Assembly: GCA_949775045.1 (NCBI GenBank)
Contig: OX459102.1
Span: 18,232,160 to 18,296,159 of the forward strand
Source: Metridium senile
Lineage: Eukaryota > Cnidaria > Anthozoa > Actiniaria > Metridiidae
Direction of reading: 5' to 3'
DNA: 64,000 nucleotides
Notes under the pieces: generated by a model
Told to the model about the DNA's origin: nothing
Seen by the model: only the letters and a program-made list of their open reading frames with translations
Database searches by the model: none
Shown here: positions 55,867-64,000 of the stretch, in pieces
Layout: each line of letters opens with the position of its first letter
Position numbering within the stretch: position 1 is the stretch's first letter
Translations under genes and position numbers: made by a program

Positions 55867-57183
55867 TTGGACATTTATCAGGGAATCCAAACAACAACAC
55901 TTATTTTGCACCATTTTTTTAAAATTCACATGCAGTAGTTATATGGGGAAATACTTAATTAGGGGATATGTTATTTTCAAGCTGTGCATTAGCTTTTATC
56001 CAAATCAAAATTTTAATTAAGGTTTGGATGATGTTATTTTAATCTAAATTTTCTTTTTTTAATGTTTTAGATGCATTTTATGAGTGTTTAATTGCATACA
56101 CATAAATACTTAAATTGATGTATAAAAGTAATAGCTAAGATTAATAATATTTATTTATATATTAATTAAGGATAGACAACTGATTAGGAAAAGTGATGAG
56201 GGTGGGGGATGGTGCACAAATAGTTTTTTTTCTTTTTCAAATACCTGTTCTGTTTTTTCCTTGCATGAGTTTTTCTTCCCACAACCATCACTTTTCTAAG
56301 GTGTGTCCCTAAAATAACACTTTTATTTATAATGTACGCTATATATAATATTACAGCGCAGCGCGTAAAAGTATGGCCAATGATAATGTATTCGCATACT
56401 TCTGTCTCGCAATCGATCCAATCAGTGTTGTAGGATTGTGTTATCTTGTCTCGGATCAAAACGCTTATTGGATCGATGGCCAGACAGAAGTATGCGAATA
56501 CATTATCAGTGACCATACTTTTACGCATTGCGCTGTAACTTAAAGATATATGTGTTGACGACTTCCTCTCTGGTTGTTTTAATGTCAGGCAAACATGTAC
56601 AAACAGTATTTCTTTGTTACATACACACAGATCACAACCCACAAGCATATCATGTTATATTTAAATATTTTAATAATACAGTTAAATCAAATTAAATTAT
56701 CTACATTTGTGTCATTGTGTCTGAAAATTTTAATTTATACACTATTTCCATACATGGTTGCATGTCATACATGACAGGAAATTGGTCATTCCAATAATAG
56801 CTGGAATAGTGTCTTCCTGTGCCTCATTCTTGAGATATGACAAACAATGTTTAAAAAAAGCACACAGGAAAACAGGATTTGAACACTGGAAATGTGGTCA
56901 GCATCGCCGTCGACTTACGCCAGTGTATATTTTGTGTACATTTAAATGACCCGATCATGATCATGTATATACCCTCATGATCATGTACCCATCATCATGT
57001 TTGACATCACCATAACCAATCATCACTGTCATCAAGCCATCATCATGATCGTGCCATCATCATGGCCATCTTCATTACTACACCATATCATCATTACCAT
57101 TATCACCATAACCATTTTTAATGATAACTTAATTACTAATCATTAGATTAGTGTTAACTATAAATGAGTCTAGTATTAGTTCA
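55867..57183. other. Convergent intergenic region MGLL / GH20
   Basis: No further gene recognised. It contains the 3' UTR of MGLL, a TA-flanked MITE (56354-56535) and an ATCATC/CATGATCATG microsatellite at 56945-57120. I found no canonical AATAAA close to the MGLL stop. Confidence 0.4.
56354..56535. mobile_element. MITE, CAGCGCAGCGCG ends, TA-flanked
   Basis: Arms cagcgcagcgcgtaaaagtatg and catacttttacgcattgcgctg, then tgtattcgcatacttctgtct and its complement. TA borders at 56352-56353 and 56536-56537. The centre is unpaired. Confidence 0.75.
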
Positions 57184-60100
57184 CTATTTCATATAATTAG
57201 GATGATTAGCACGACCAGCATCAAACTTAGGATAAGGCTTTCCACATCTTGTCAGATAATCACATTTACAACCAAGAGGACAAGAAAGGACATGTCTCTC
57301 CAGTAATCTCTACAGAAACACACACAGTTACATATTAGTCACAAACCAGTTAGCCACAAGAAAACAGAGTTTACTTATGTGATAGATAAAATGTTATCAT
57401 TATTAATATTCAGTAGACATATAAATATGAATGAAAGTAAAGAGTAAACTGGTATAGGCTGTAAATGTTGACTTAAAAATTAACTTTACTGATGTTTCGA
57501 GCTTTAGCCCTTCATCAGAGTAAAAATGACGAAGGGCTAAAGCTTGAAACGTCAACATATAAATACGCAGGTGATTATCAAAACTGCATGTGCGATGATT
57601 CAGATTTAAGCTAGAACTATGAAGAAGAAATAATGATCATGATGATGATTGCTGTGATGCCAACAATTATAATATTAAGAGTGAAGAGTAAATGAAGAAA
57701 TGTTGATGTGTTGTATTCTCCCTAGTCTCCCAAGCAGGTGTACTTTTGTTGTGTCACGCAATGCTCTCTCCCCAAGAGAGAGCATAGTGTGACGAAACAA
57801 ACTGTGGCTGCATGGGAAAGTAAGATCGTCTAGGTTTGCGAGTCTTGAGGAAGACTATGATATTACAATAAGGGTGCTTTCATTTATTAGTGTATGGGGG
57901 GGGGGGGGGTCGGCAATATTGAGAGGGGTCATGTTATTTTCAGAAGCTATATAGGGGTAATATTATACACTTAATGACTGGTCCCGAGGGAAACAGTTAG
58001 TTTTGTTTCCCAAGAATCTCAATGTTTCCCGAGGCTCCGGCCGAGCAAAACAAAACTAACTGGTTTCCCGAGGGATCAGTCATTAAGCGTTTTGTTATAT
58101 AGCTAATCATTTTAGACAAGTCAATTAAGAAAATTTGAATTTTTTCACGTGCGCTCAGCACTTGTATCCCGGTCGGGATACAGTTAGATCTAACTAGTAT
58201 CACGTGAGCATCTATCAACCAATGAGAATGCTCGTTATATAGTCAAAATGATTAGCTATATAACAATACTAATTGTATGCAGCTCTAGTAATAAATTGGG
58301 CAAATATAGGGGAGTTTATAAGATCTTTTTTACCAACCAGGAAGGGAGGGTTGCGTCATATTTGGAAAAGAGACAGGTGATTTTGACCCCCCCCCCTGCC
58401 CAAACACTAATAAATGAAAGCCCCCTATTGATAGAAATGATAAAAATGATGATTATGATTACATGATGATGTCAGATGATTATGATGGTGATGGTAATGC
58501 AGATAATGACACTGATGGTTATTGATAATCATTATAATAATAATGGTGATAGTGATATAGTGATGATGATAATAATAATGATGGTGATGATGATAATAAT
58601 AATAAAAATGGTGATAGTGATGATGATAGTGATGGTGATGATAATGATAATGATGATAGTGATATGATGGTGATGATGATAATAAAAATTAGGATAGTGA
58701 TGGTGATGATGATGGTGATGATAATAATAACAATGATAGTGATGGTGATGATAAAATAATAAAAATGGTGATGATAATGATGATAGTGATGGTGACAATA
58801 ATATTGATGATGATAGTGATATTGAAGATGATGATAATGATAATGATGAATATGATTGTAGTAATGATGATACAATAAAAATAAACTTTTCTGGTCAAAC
58901 CTTGTGTGCAGCTTCAAAGTATGCATTAAATTCATCTGTGTCAGGTTTGATGTTGCCCCTGTAGTTCCAGAAAGACCCTGCACCAGCTATTGACCTTGGC
59001 CATATCTGGACAACATAGATAATGCTTTATTTTACCACCCTCACACACATGACAAGTAAATCAGGGGGAGGTGGAAGGGGTTGTGATAAACATGACATGT
59101 AAATCAGGTGGAAGGAGTTGTGATTGACATGACATGTAAATCAGGTGGAAGGAGTTGTGATTGACATGACAAGTAAATCAGGGGGAGGTGGAAGGGGTTG
59201 TGATTGACATGACAAGTAAATCAGGGGGAGGTGGAAGGGGCTGTGATTGACATGACAAGTAAATCAGGGGGAGGTGGAAGGGGCTGTGATTGACATGACA
59301 AGTAAATCAGGGGGAGGTGGAAGGGGCTGTGATTGACATGACAAGTAAATCAGGGGGAGGTGGAAGGGGCTGTGATTGACATGACAAGTAAATCAGGGGG
59401 AGGTGGAAGGGGTTGTGATTGACATGACAAGTAAATCAGGGGGAGGTGGAAGGGGCTGTGATTGACATGACAAGTAAATCAGGGGGAGGTGGAAGGGGCT
59501 GTGATTGACATGACAAGTAAATCAGGGGGAGGTGGAAGGGGTTGTGATTGACATGACAAGTAAATCAGGGGGAGGTGGAAGGGGTTGTGATTGACATGAC
59601 AAGTAAATCAGGGGGAGGTGGAAGGGGCTGTGATTAACATGACAAGTAAATCAGGGGGAGGTGGAAGGGCCTGTGATTGACATGACAAGTAAATCAGGGG
59701 GAGGTGGAAGGGGTTGTGATTGACATGACAAGTAAATCAGGGGGAGGTGGAAGGGGTTGTGATTGACATGACAAGTAAATCAGGGGGAGGTGGAAGGGGT
59801 TGTGATTGACATGACAAGTAAATCAGGGGGAGGTGGAAGGGGCTGTGATTGACATGACAAGTAAATCAGGGGGAGGTGGAAGGGGTTGTGATTGACATGA
59901 CAAGTAAATCAGGGGGAGGTGGAAGGGGTTGTGATTGACATGACAAGTAAATCAGGGGGAGGTGGAAGGGGTTGTGATTGACGAGTGAAGTAAATCAGGG
60001 TTGTGGTACTTACAAGTCCAGTGAGGGACTGTACAAACTGCACTTCCTGTTCTTGTTGATACATCCACCATGCAGAAGGTTTTGGCCGTGATGGAAAGTA

Positions 60101-62179
60101 ACATTGATATATGTAGCAGTATTTGTCTGTCCACATCGCCATCTCTCCACCAATAACATACTTCTGTTCTTCTGCTGTCAGCTGTAAATAAATAGATGAA
60201 TGAATGAATCAGTAAATAGTTTCATGAAAAAAATAAACAAATAAACATTAAAGAAAATAAAAATAAAAAACATGTATGGGCAAGATAAATGAATCATCAG
60301 TCATTCTCACCCCTTGTGACATATTGTTCCATAACTGTGCTGGGGTCACCTTTAAGATATCAAGATAAAAGTTCTTTGACAGAGAATTAATGCTGGAAAG
60401 CAACATAACTATTATTAAGGAAATCATCATCACCATCATTATGATCATCATGGCCAATGCATGGCTACCATCATCTTCACAATCATTATCACTATCATCA
60501 TTACAACCTCTTTCCCAGGGCCCTCTCCCTTCACTTTTGGCCCACCCAAAAGTGAAGGGAGAGGGCCCTGGGAACAAGGTTGTCATCATTTATCACCAGT
60601 ACAACAACATCGTCATCATCACCATCATCATCGTCATCATCACCACCATCATCATCATCATAATAATAATAACATAATATATATAATATATAGCGATCAT
60701 ATCCACCTTGTCCAAGGCGCTTTACTTAACAAATAATTAAGGTTCAGCCGTGGTTTATACTCTGATAACCGCACGCTTGGCAATTTGAACACACGAGAAA
60801 ATGTCAAGAAGCACGAGCTGAAAGCGAGTGCTTCTGGACATTTTTAAGTGTGTTCAAATGCCAAGCGTGCGGTTATCAGAGTATAAACCAAGGCTGAACC
60901 TTAATTATTTATTTTATTATATAAATTTCGATTAAATATTGTTCAAAAATCGTTAAAAAAAGTATGTTTGATTTCGAAAACTTACGACCGTGGTTTATAC
61001 TCTCATAAACCACGCTTGTTTGGCCAATCAGAGCGCGCGTTAGAATCAATCTATATAATAAAACTAATTATATATGTATTTACAATATAACATACACTTT
61101 ATACTTCTTCTGCACAATGGATTTGATAGATGTACTTTTCCATGCCTGTATGATGGTACTTGGAAGAACCTATGTACACACACAATAAACCATCAATGTA
61201 AAGCCTGGCTCACTAACTATAGTGACATAAGTATATGCATAAGCAACATCTGTAGACTCATGAGTGTGGCATTTCTCAACTAGCTCATGTGAGTAAGTGC
61301 AGCTAGCCCAACTAGCTGAGTCTTGGTATGTTGCTAATGCTTATTAAATTTATGCTTATATTATGTTGCTAGTGTGAACCCTTAGGCTTAAGTACATTTA
61401 TAACCATTTTGTGTTAAATCAATTTTGTTGTCACACATACATTAGATTGTTTCTTTTTAAATGAAGTGAAATTCAAATTCTATGGAAGTCACAAATACCG
61501 TTTCTGTCCAAGTGAAGGCCTCTTCCCAAGCAACTGTTGTCTTTTTCCTGTACTCCACGTGTTTGAGTAATGCAGTTTCCAAGCTTTGCATGGCTATACA
61601 TGGGAAGGAAAAACTGTTAATCTACCACAGACTAAAAGCTTGTGACTATAAGATAGTGTGATATATATAAACATTTTAATGGGAGCTGTAAATTAAGCAC
61701 TCAACAAGTTGGCTATGCCTCGTGGCCTTGTGGTTCTTTGCGACTTCTCTCTTGCTGTACAGCTCCCAACAGTTTCTATCACAGTATAAAGACATGCACG
61801 CCATTTTATATTCCTTATTATAAGTAACCCCTTTCCCTATAGCTAGCCTCCTCTACAGGCAACTACTGAGTCTAGTCTCTAGAGACTGAGTTTGGAGTTC
61901 CTGTGTTGAAAAAAAAGAAGCCTGGTGATGAGTCCTCCCCCCTACAGTCATTTTTTGCCATATGCCACAGGAAGCCTGCATCATTTGTTCACTTTTTTTT
62001 TGTTTTTCTGCCTTAGAGATGCCAGCGGAGAGGGCTTCCCTTTCCCCTGGGTGCTAACCTTTTAAAGTACAAGGAGGCATTGTATCAAATATTTCATCCA
62101 GACCAAGATGGAACAATTGATCAGGAAATAATGACATCATTTCGTTAATGAGTCTTGCCATGGTTGCCACAGTAACACC
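57184..62179 (-). CDS. GH20 beta-N-acetylhexosaminidase-like, 3' seven exons (partial)
   Basis: Exons in order: 62179-62059, 61593-61499, 61169-61084, 60392-60311, 60181-60014, 59005-58901, 57309-57184. They give 783 bases (260 codons plus TAG) in one frame. GH20 enzymes remove terminal GlcNAc/GalNAc, usually in lysosomes or outside the cell. The catalytic Asp-Glu pair is in FHLGLDEIFDT (family HxGxDE), followed by WEEAFTW, IIQAWKS, an aromatic-Asp block NFYLDIL, YVIGGEMAMW and IWPRSIAGAGSFWN. These follow the order of the GH20 barrel strands. The C-terminus (RLLERHVLSCPLGCKCDYL) is cysteine-rich and unlike HEXA/HEXB. The 5' exons, including the N-terminal domain and substrate arginine, were not found and must lie upstream, beyond the TE cluster or off the window. 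Divergence from HEXA/HEXB makes subfamily and substrate uncertain. Confidence 0.85.
57425..57560. repeat. Dispersed repeat with paired hammerhead-like motifs
   Basis: 57489-57518 (minus strand: CTGATGAAGGGCTAAAGC then TCGAAACATCAG) and 57527-57553 (plus strand: GACGAAGGGCTAAAGC then TTGAAACGTC) form an inverted pair. The left flank agtaaactggtataggctg is the unit of the UTP23 intron 4 array. It is in the last intron of the GH20 gene. Confidence 0.5.
57885..58425. mobile_element. GGCTTTCATTTATTAG repeat interrupted by other inverted repeats
   Basis: Outer ends gctttcatttattagtgtatgg and cactaataaatgaaagcccc match 10850-11262. Between about 57956 and 58262 it is interrupted by inserted sequence containing two inverted repeats: cttaatgactggtcccgagg / cctcgggatcagtcattaag and gttatatagctaatcatttt with its complement at 58240-58263. 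The inserts also contain gcgctcagcacttg and pairs of cacgtg-like boxes. Confidence 0.6.
58437..58885. repeat. (GATGATAAT)n microsatellite
   Basis: Degenerate gatgatgat/aataataat in the last intron of the GH20 gene, ending within 20 bp of the donor of exon 6 of the seven listed. Open frames over it are artefacts. Confidence 0.85.
59036..59995. repeat. 43-bp G-rich minisatellite, about 22 copies
   Basis: Unit: GACATGACAAGTAAATC, then AGGGGGAGGTGGAAGGGG, then TTGTGATT. Copies are nearly identical (mainly gggtt versus gggct). The G-runs of each unit could form quadruplexes on the + strand. The array fills a GH20 intron and its last degraded unit reaches to within 20 bp of the splice donor at 60013. 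Confidence 0.95.
60512..60574. repeat. Perfect 29-bp inverted repeat
   Basis: 60512-60540 (TTCCCAGGGCCC ... CTTTTGG) and 60546-60574 (CCAAAAG ... GGGCCCTGGGAA) are exact complements with a 5-base spacer cccac. It sits inside an ATC microsatellite in a GH20 intron and may be a very short MITE. Confidence 0.85.
60731..60910. mobile_element. MITE with AAATAATTAAGGTTCAGCC ends
   Basis: Arms of about 75 bp (aaggttcagccgtgg, tttatactctgataaccg, acgcttggca.tttgaacacac) are inverted around gcacgagctgaaagcgagtgc. A partial relative (gaccgtggtttatactctca) follows at 60985-61030. Confidence 0.8.
61851..62039. mobile_element. Degraded TAGCCTCC element
   Basis: Left end TAGCCTCCTCTACAGGCAAC and right part gatgccagcggagagggctt resemble the ends of 46227-46397; inner gagttcctgtgttg/ccacaggaagcc pair. 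No target duplication remains. It ends 20 bp from the donor of the 5'-most visible GH20 exon. Confidence 0.45.
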
Positions 62180-62831
62180 CTGATAAAACAACAATTGCAT
62201 TATTAATAATAGATTTACTTCAAGATTTACAATAATGATCCAATCAAATTTACAAAATGTAGTTAATTGTATATTTAGGCAAAGTTATATGCAAGGCATG
62301 ACTTGGCCTGAGTGCCTCCATCGCTTGCTGCTGGTATACTAATTAAACTTCTGATCAGTGTCATTCATGATCATGGTTGACCTAATACTAGCTTCTGCTG
62401 TTTCAGCTTTCAACCCTGTGAGCAATGCATTCTAGGATGGATTCAAGAATAAGTGCGCACCAGACAAGCTGAACCTAACATATATAATTTAATACCACCA
62501 CCGTCTTCTCGGATAAGGATGTAAAGCCAGTCAGGTCCAGTCTGCTTTCACTCTAATCCTATATAAGGTGGACGTTAAGGTGTTGTGCTATTTGCAGAGA
62601 GTAGGGAATTGTCTCCAGGTACAGCATTAAGGCCTCAGAGGCATTCACTAACAACACTCATGATTGTAAGCGCTTAATGAACTACTTGAAAGATTTAACG
62701 CTATATAAATGAGGCTTAGTATTATAATTAGTAGTATTGTTTCTTTACTCTGAAAATGACTTTCGCTCAGGTTGTCAAAAGGTCAGACATCAACACCACC
62801 ATCAGTCTTTCTTAAGACAATACACAAACCC
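62180..62831. other. GH20 intron or upstream sequence
   Basis: I searched the minus strand for the missing GH20 exons and found none convincing. 62660-62740 (gtaagcgcttaatgaactac ... tatataaatgaggcttagta) resembles a common dispersed-repeat tail. Confidence 0.4.
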
Positions 62832-63021
62832 TAGACTTGCTCCAAGTCTTGCTCGATTGGGGCTCCTGTGTTTTCCAAAATCATATCAGCCGAGAGCTTT
62901 CTGAGTCTTTCTTTCTCCTTTCTTGTGATTCCCTTTGGAACCCTCGGCCGATATGATTTTCAGAAAACACAGGAACCCCAATCAACTTAAAAATCAACGA
63001 GCGAGACTTGGAGCAAGTCTA
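62832..63021. mobile_element. TAG...CTA element with perfect 9-bp target duplication
   Basis: Ends TAGACTTGCTCCAAGTC and GACTTGGAGCAAGTCTA, continued by inner arms aatcatatc.gccgag and gtgttttcc/ggaaaacac-like blocks. CACAAACCC is repeated at 62823-62831 and 63022-63030. Confidence 0.8.
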
Positions 63022-63099
63022 CACAAACCCAGACGATCATAACCTCATCTACATTAATGACATTGAGACAATACGATATACAAGAAGTCTATTTTAACC

Positions 63100-64000
63100 T
63101 AGACTACGAGTAGTCCTTCTTTTCCCTCCAGAATCAGTAATTTAAAAAAACGAGTGTTGCGGGATTCCTGTGGAGCGCGCCGGAAATAGATCGTTGAGTA
63201 GGGAGAGGAAAAGAAGGGACTACAGACAACACTGTAAGAAACGAATTACCGCCCTTTTTAACACATAGTTATCTTGTCAAAATCGTGTCATCGGGTAATC
63301 AATGAAAATAGTTGTATGTCCACTAATTGTTGACCATAGCAGTTACTGCACAGTTTTTAAATAAATTCTTGAATTTACGGTCTGCTTGCGGTCTATACGT
63401 CGGTACGGACCGTACCGTACATTTGTGGACACGCAATTCTCTGCTGAAGAAACATGAAGAAAACAGCACATGGAACTGACTCTCAGATCTCAGATCAAAT
63501 TTTTCGTTCACTTCGGTTGCAGTGATGCCAACATCAGTTAAATCTGGTATTTGATCGTCAATAATACTTTTCAATGTTACAGTCAACAAGGACTGACAAC
63601 AGCTTTGAGATTTTAGCTTCGCCAAAACAAATAGTTGGTAGATCAAGCTCTTGCCAAAACCGGTCGGCAGAACAGCGAAAACATCTTTGCCATCTAGCAA
63701 ATTGATAACGGCCACTTTTTGTTCTTCTTTTGAGGATGAAACGTTTGGAAAACTTTCCAGACACTCGTTTAAAATAGCTTCATGGTCAGCCATAGTAAAC
63801 TAAGTGACCGTGTGCTGGAATGTTTCACGATGACGCTTGACAGCTCGGCGCGTTCCATTACAGCCACTGACAGATCGATCGTTTTTAGCCAATCGGAATT
63901 TTCCGTTGTGAGAGCAACAGGTAATTCGTTTCTTACAGTGTTGTCTGTAGTCCCTTCTTTTCCTCTCCCTCAACGATCTATTTCCGGCGCGCTCCACAGG
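63100..64000 (-). mobile_element. Inverted-repeat element carrying a RecQ-like helicase fragment (right end outside window)
   Basis: About 95 bp at 63153-63250 (cctgtggagcgcgccgg ... tgtaagaaacgaattacc) recur inverted at 63907-64000. The left border probably begins TAGACTACGAGTAGTCC at 63100, where agtagtccttcttttccc also pairs with gaaaagaagggactac at 63212-63227. Between the arms lies helicase sequence (63323-63793) with its likely leader. The right end is cut by the window, so full length and target duplication are unknown. Confidence 0.65.
63323..63793 (-). pseudogene. RecQ-like DNA helicase N-terminal fragment
   Basis: The frame starts MADHEAILNECLESFPNV and has the RecQ-type preamble KEEQKVAVINLLDGKDV and a Walker A motif LPTGFGKS (nucleotide-binding lysine present). 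After this a motif Ia-like stretch (SLLTVTLKSIIDDQIPDL) follows. The DEVH box, motifs III-VI and RQC/HRDC parts are absent, and the last 50 residues no longer resemble a helicase. RecQ proteins unwind DNA 3' to 5'; this fragment could not. RecQ-like copies of this type are common multigene sequences in cnidarian genomes. It lies between long inverted repeats, suggesting capture by a transposable element. Confidence 0.7.

Noticed and set aside
56184..56648. 154-codon frame downstream of MGLL (minus)
   Set aside because: Most of it is a TA-flanked MITE; no recognisable domain or splice continuation.
63323..63793. Active RecQ helicase gene
   Set aside because: Only motifs I and Ia are visible; the DEVH box and the second RecA domain are missing before the inverted repeat.

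Overview
This is eukaryotic, almost certainly metazoan, DNA. Six intron-rich protein genes with GT-AG splice sites, conserved animal protein families, LINE debris and dozens of short inverted-repeat elements fill an AT-rich 64-kb window. Intron-dense, vertebrate-like gene structures, together with a RecQ-like helicase fragment and many MITEs, suggest an anthozoan cnidarian (sea anemone or coral). That assignment is inference; nothing here proves it. No prokaryotic genes, CRISPR array or complete virus was seen. Layout: 1-5499 has no recognisable gene but holds a TTA-flanked MITE and a 1.4-kb 28-bp satellite. 5500-20565 (+) is a 19-exon phospholipase B-like gene (PLBD1, copy A). 21852-26600 (-) is UTP23, a 7-exon small-subunit processome factor. 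26743-29824 (+) is SSR4/TRAP-delta, 6 exons, head to head with UTP23. 31326-39391 (-) is PM20D1, 11 exons, with a LINE inserted in an intron. 39966-49461 (+) is PLBD1 copy B, again 19 exons. 51301-55866 (+) is monoglyceride lipase MGLL, 7 exons. 57184-62179 (-) is the 3' part of a divergent GH20 hexosaminidase. 63100-64000 is the left part of an inverted-repeat element carrying a fragment of a RecQ-like helicase. I assembled all exons by hand from splice signals and homology. Every complete model closes in frame: 543, 247, 172, 503, 538 and 298 codons before the stop, close to the usual lengths of these families. Four of the genes (two PLBD1, PM20D1, MGLL) encode lipid or acyl-amide hydrolases, and the GH20 enzyme is typically lysosomal or secreted; whether the cluster is meaningful or accidental cannot be told from one window. 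The most unusual non-gene signals are: a probable gene-conversion tract between the PLBD1 copies; a family of very short inverted-repeat elements ending TAG...CTA with 9-bp target duplications, one apparently carrying helicase sequence; a tandem array that contains the UTP23 stop codon; and several satellites that stay open in reading frame without being genes.
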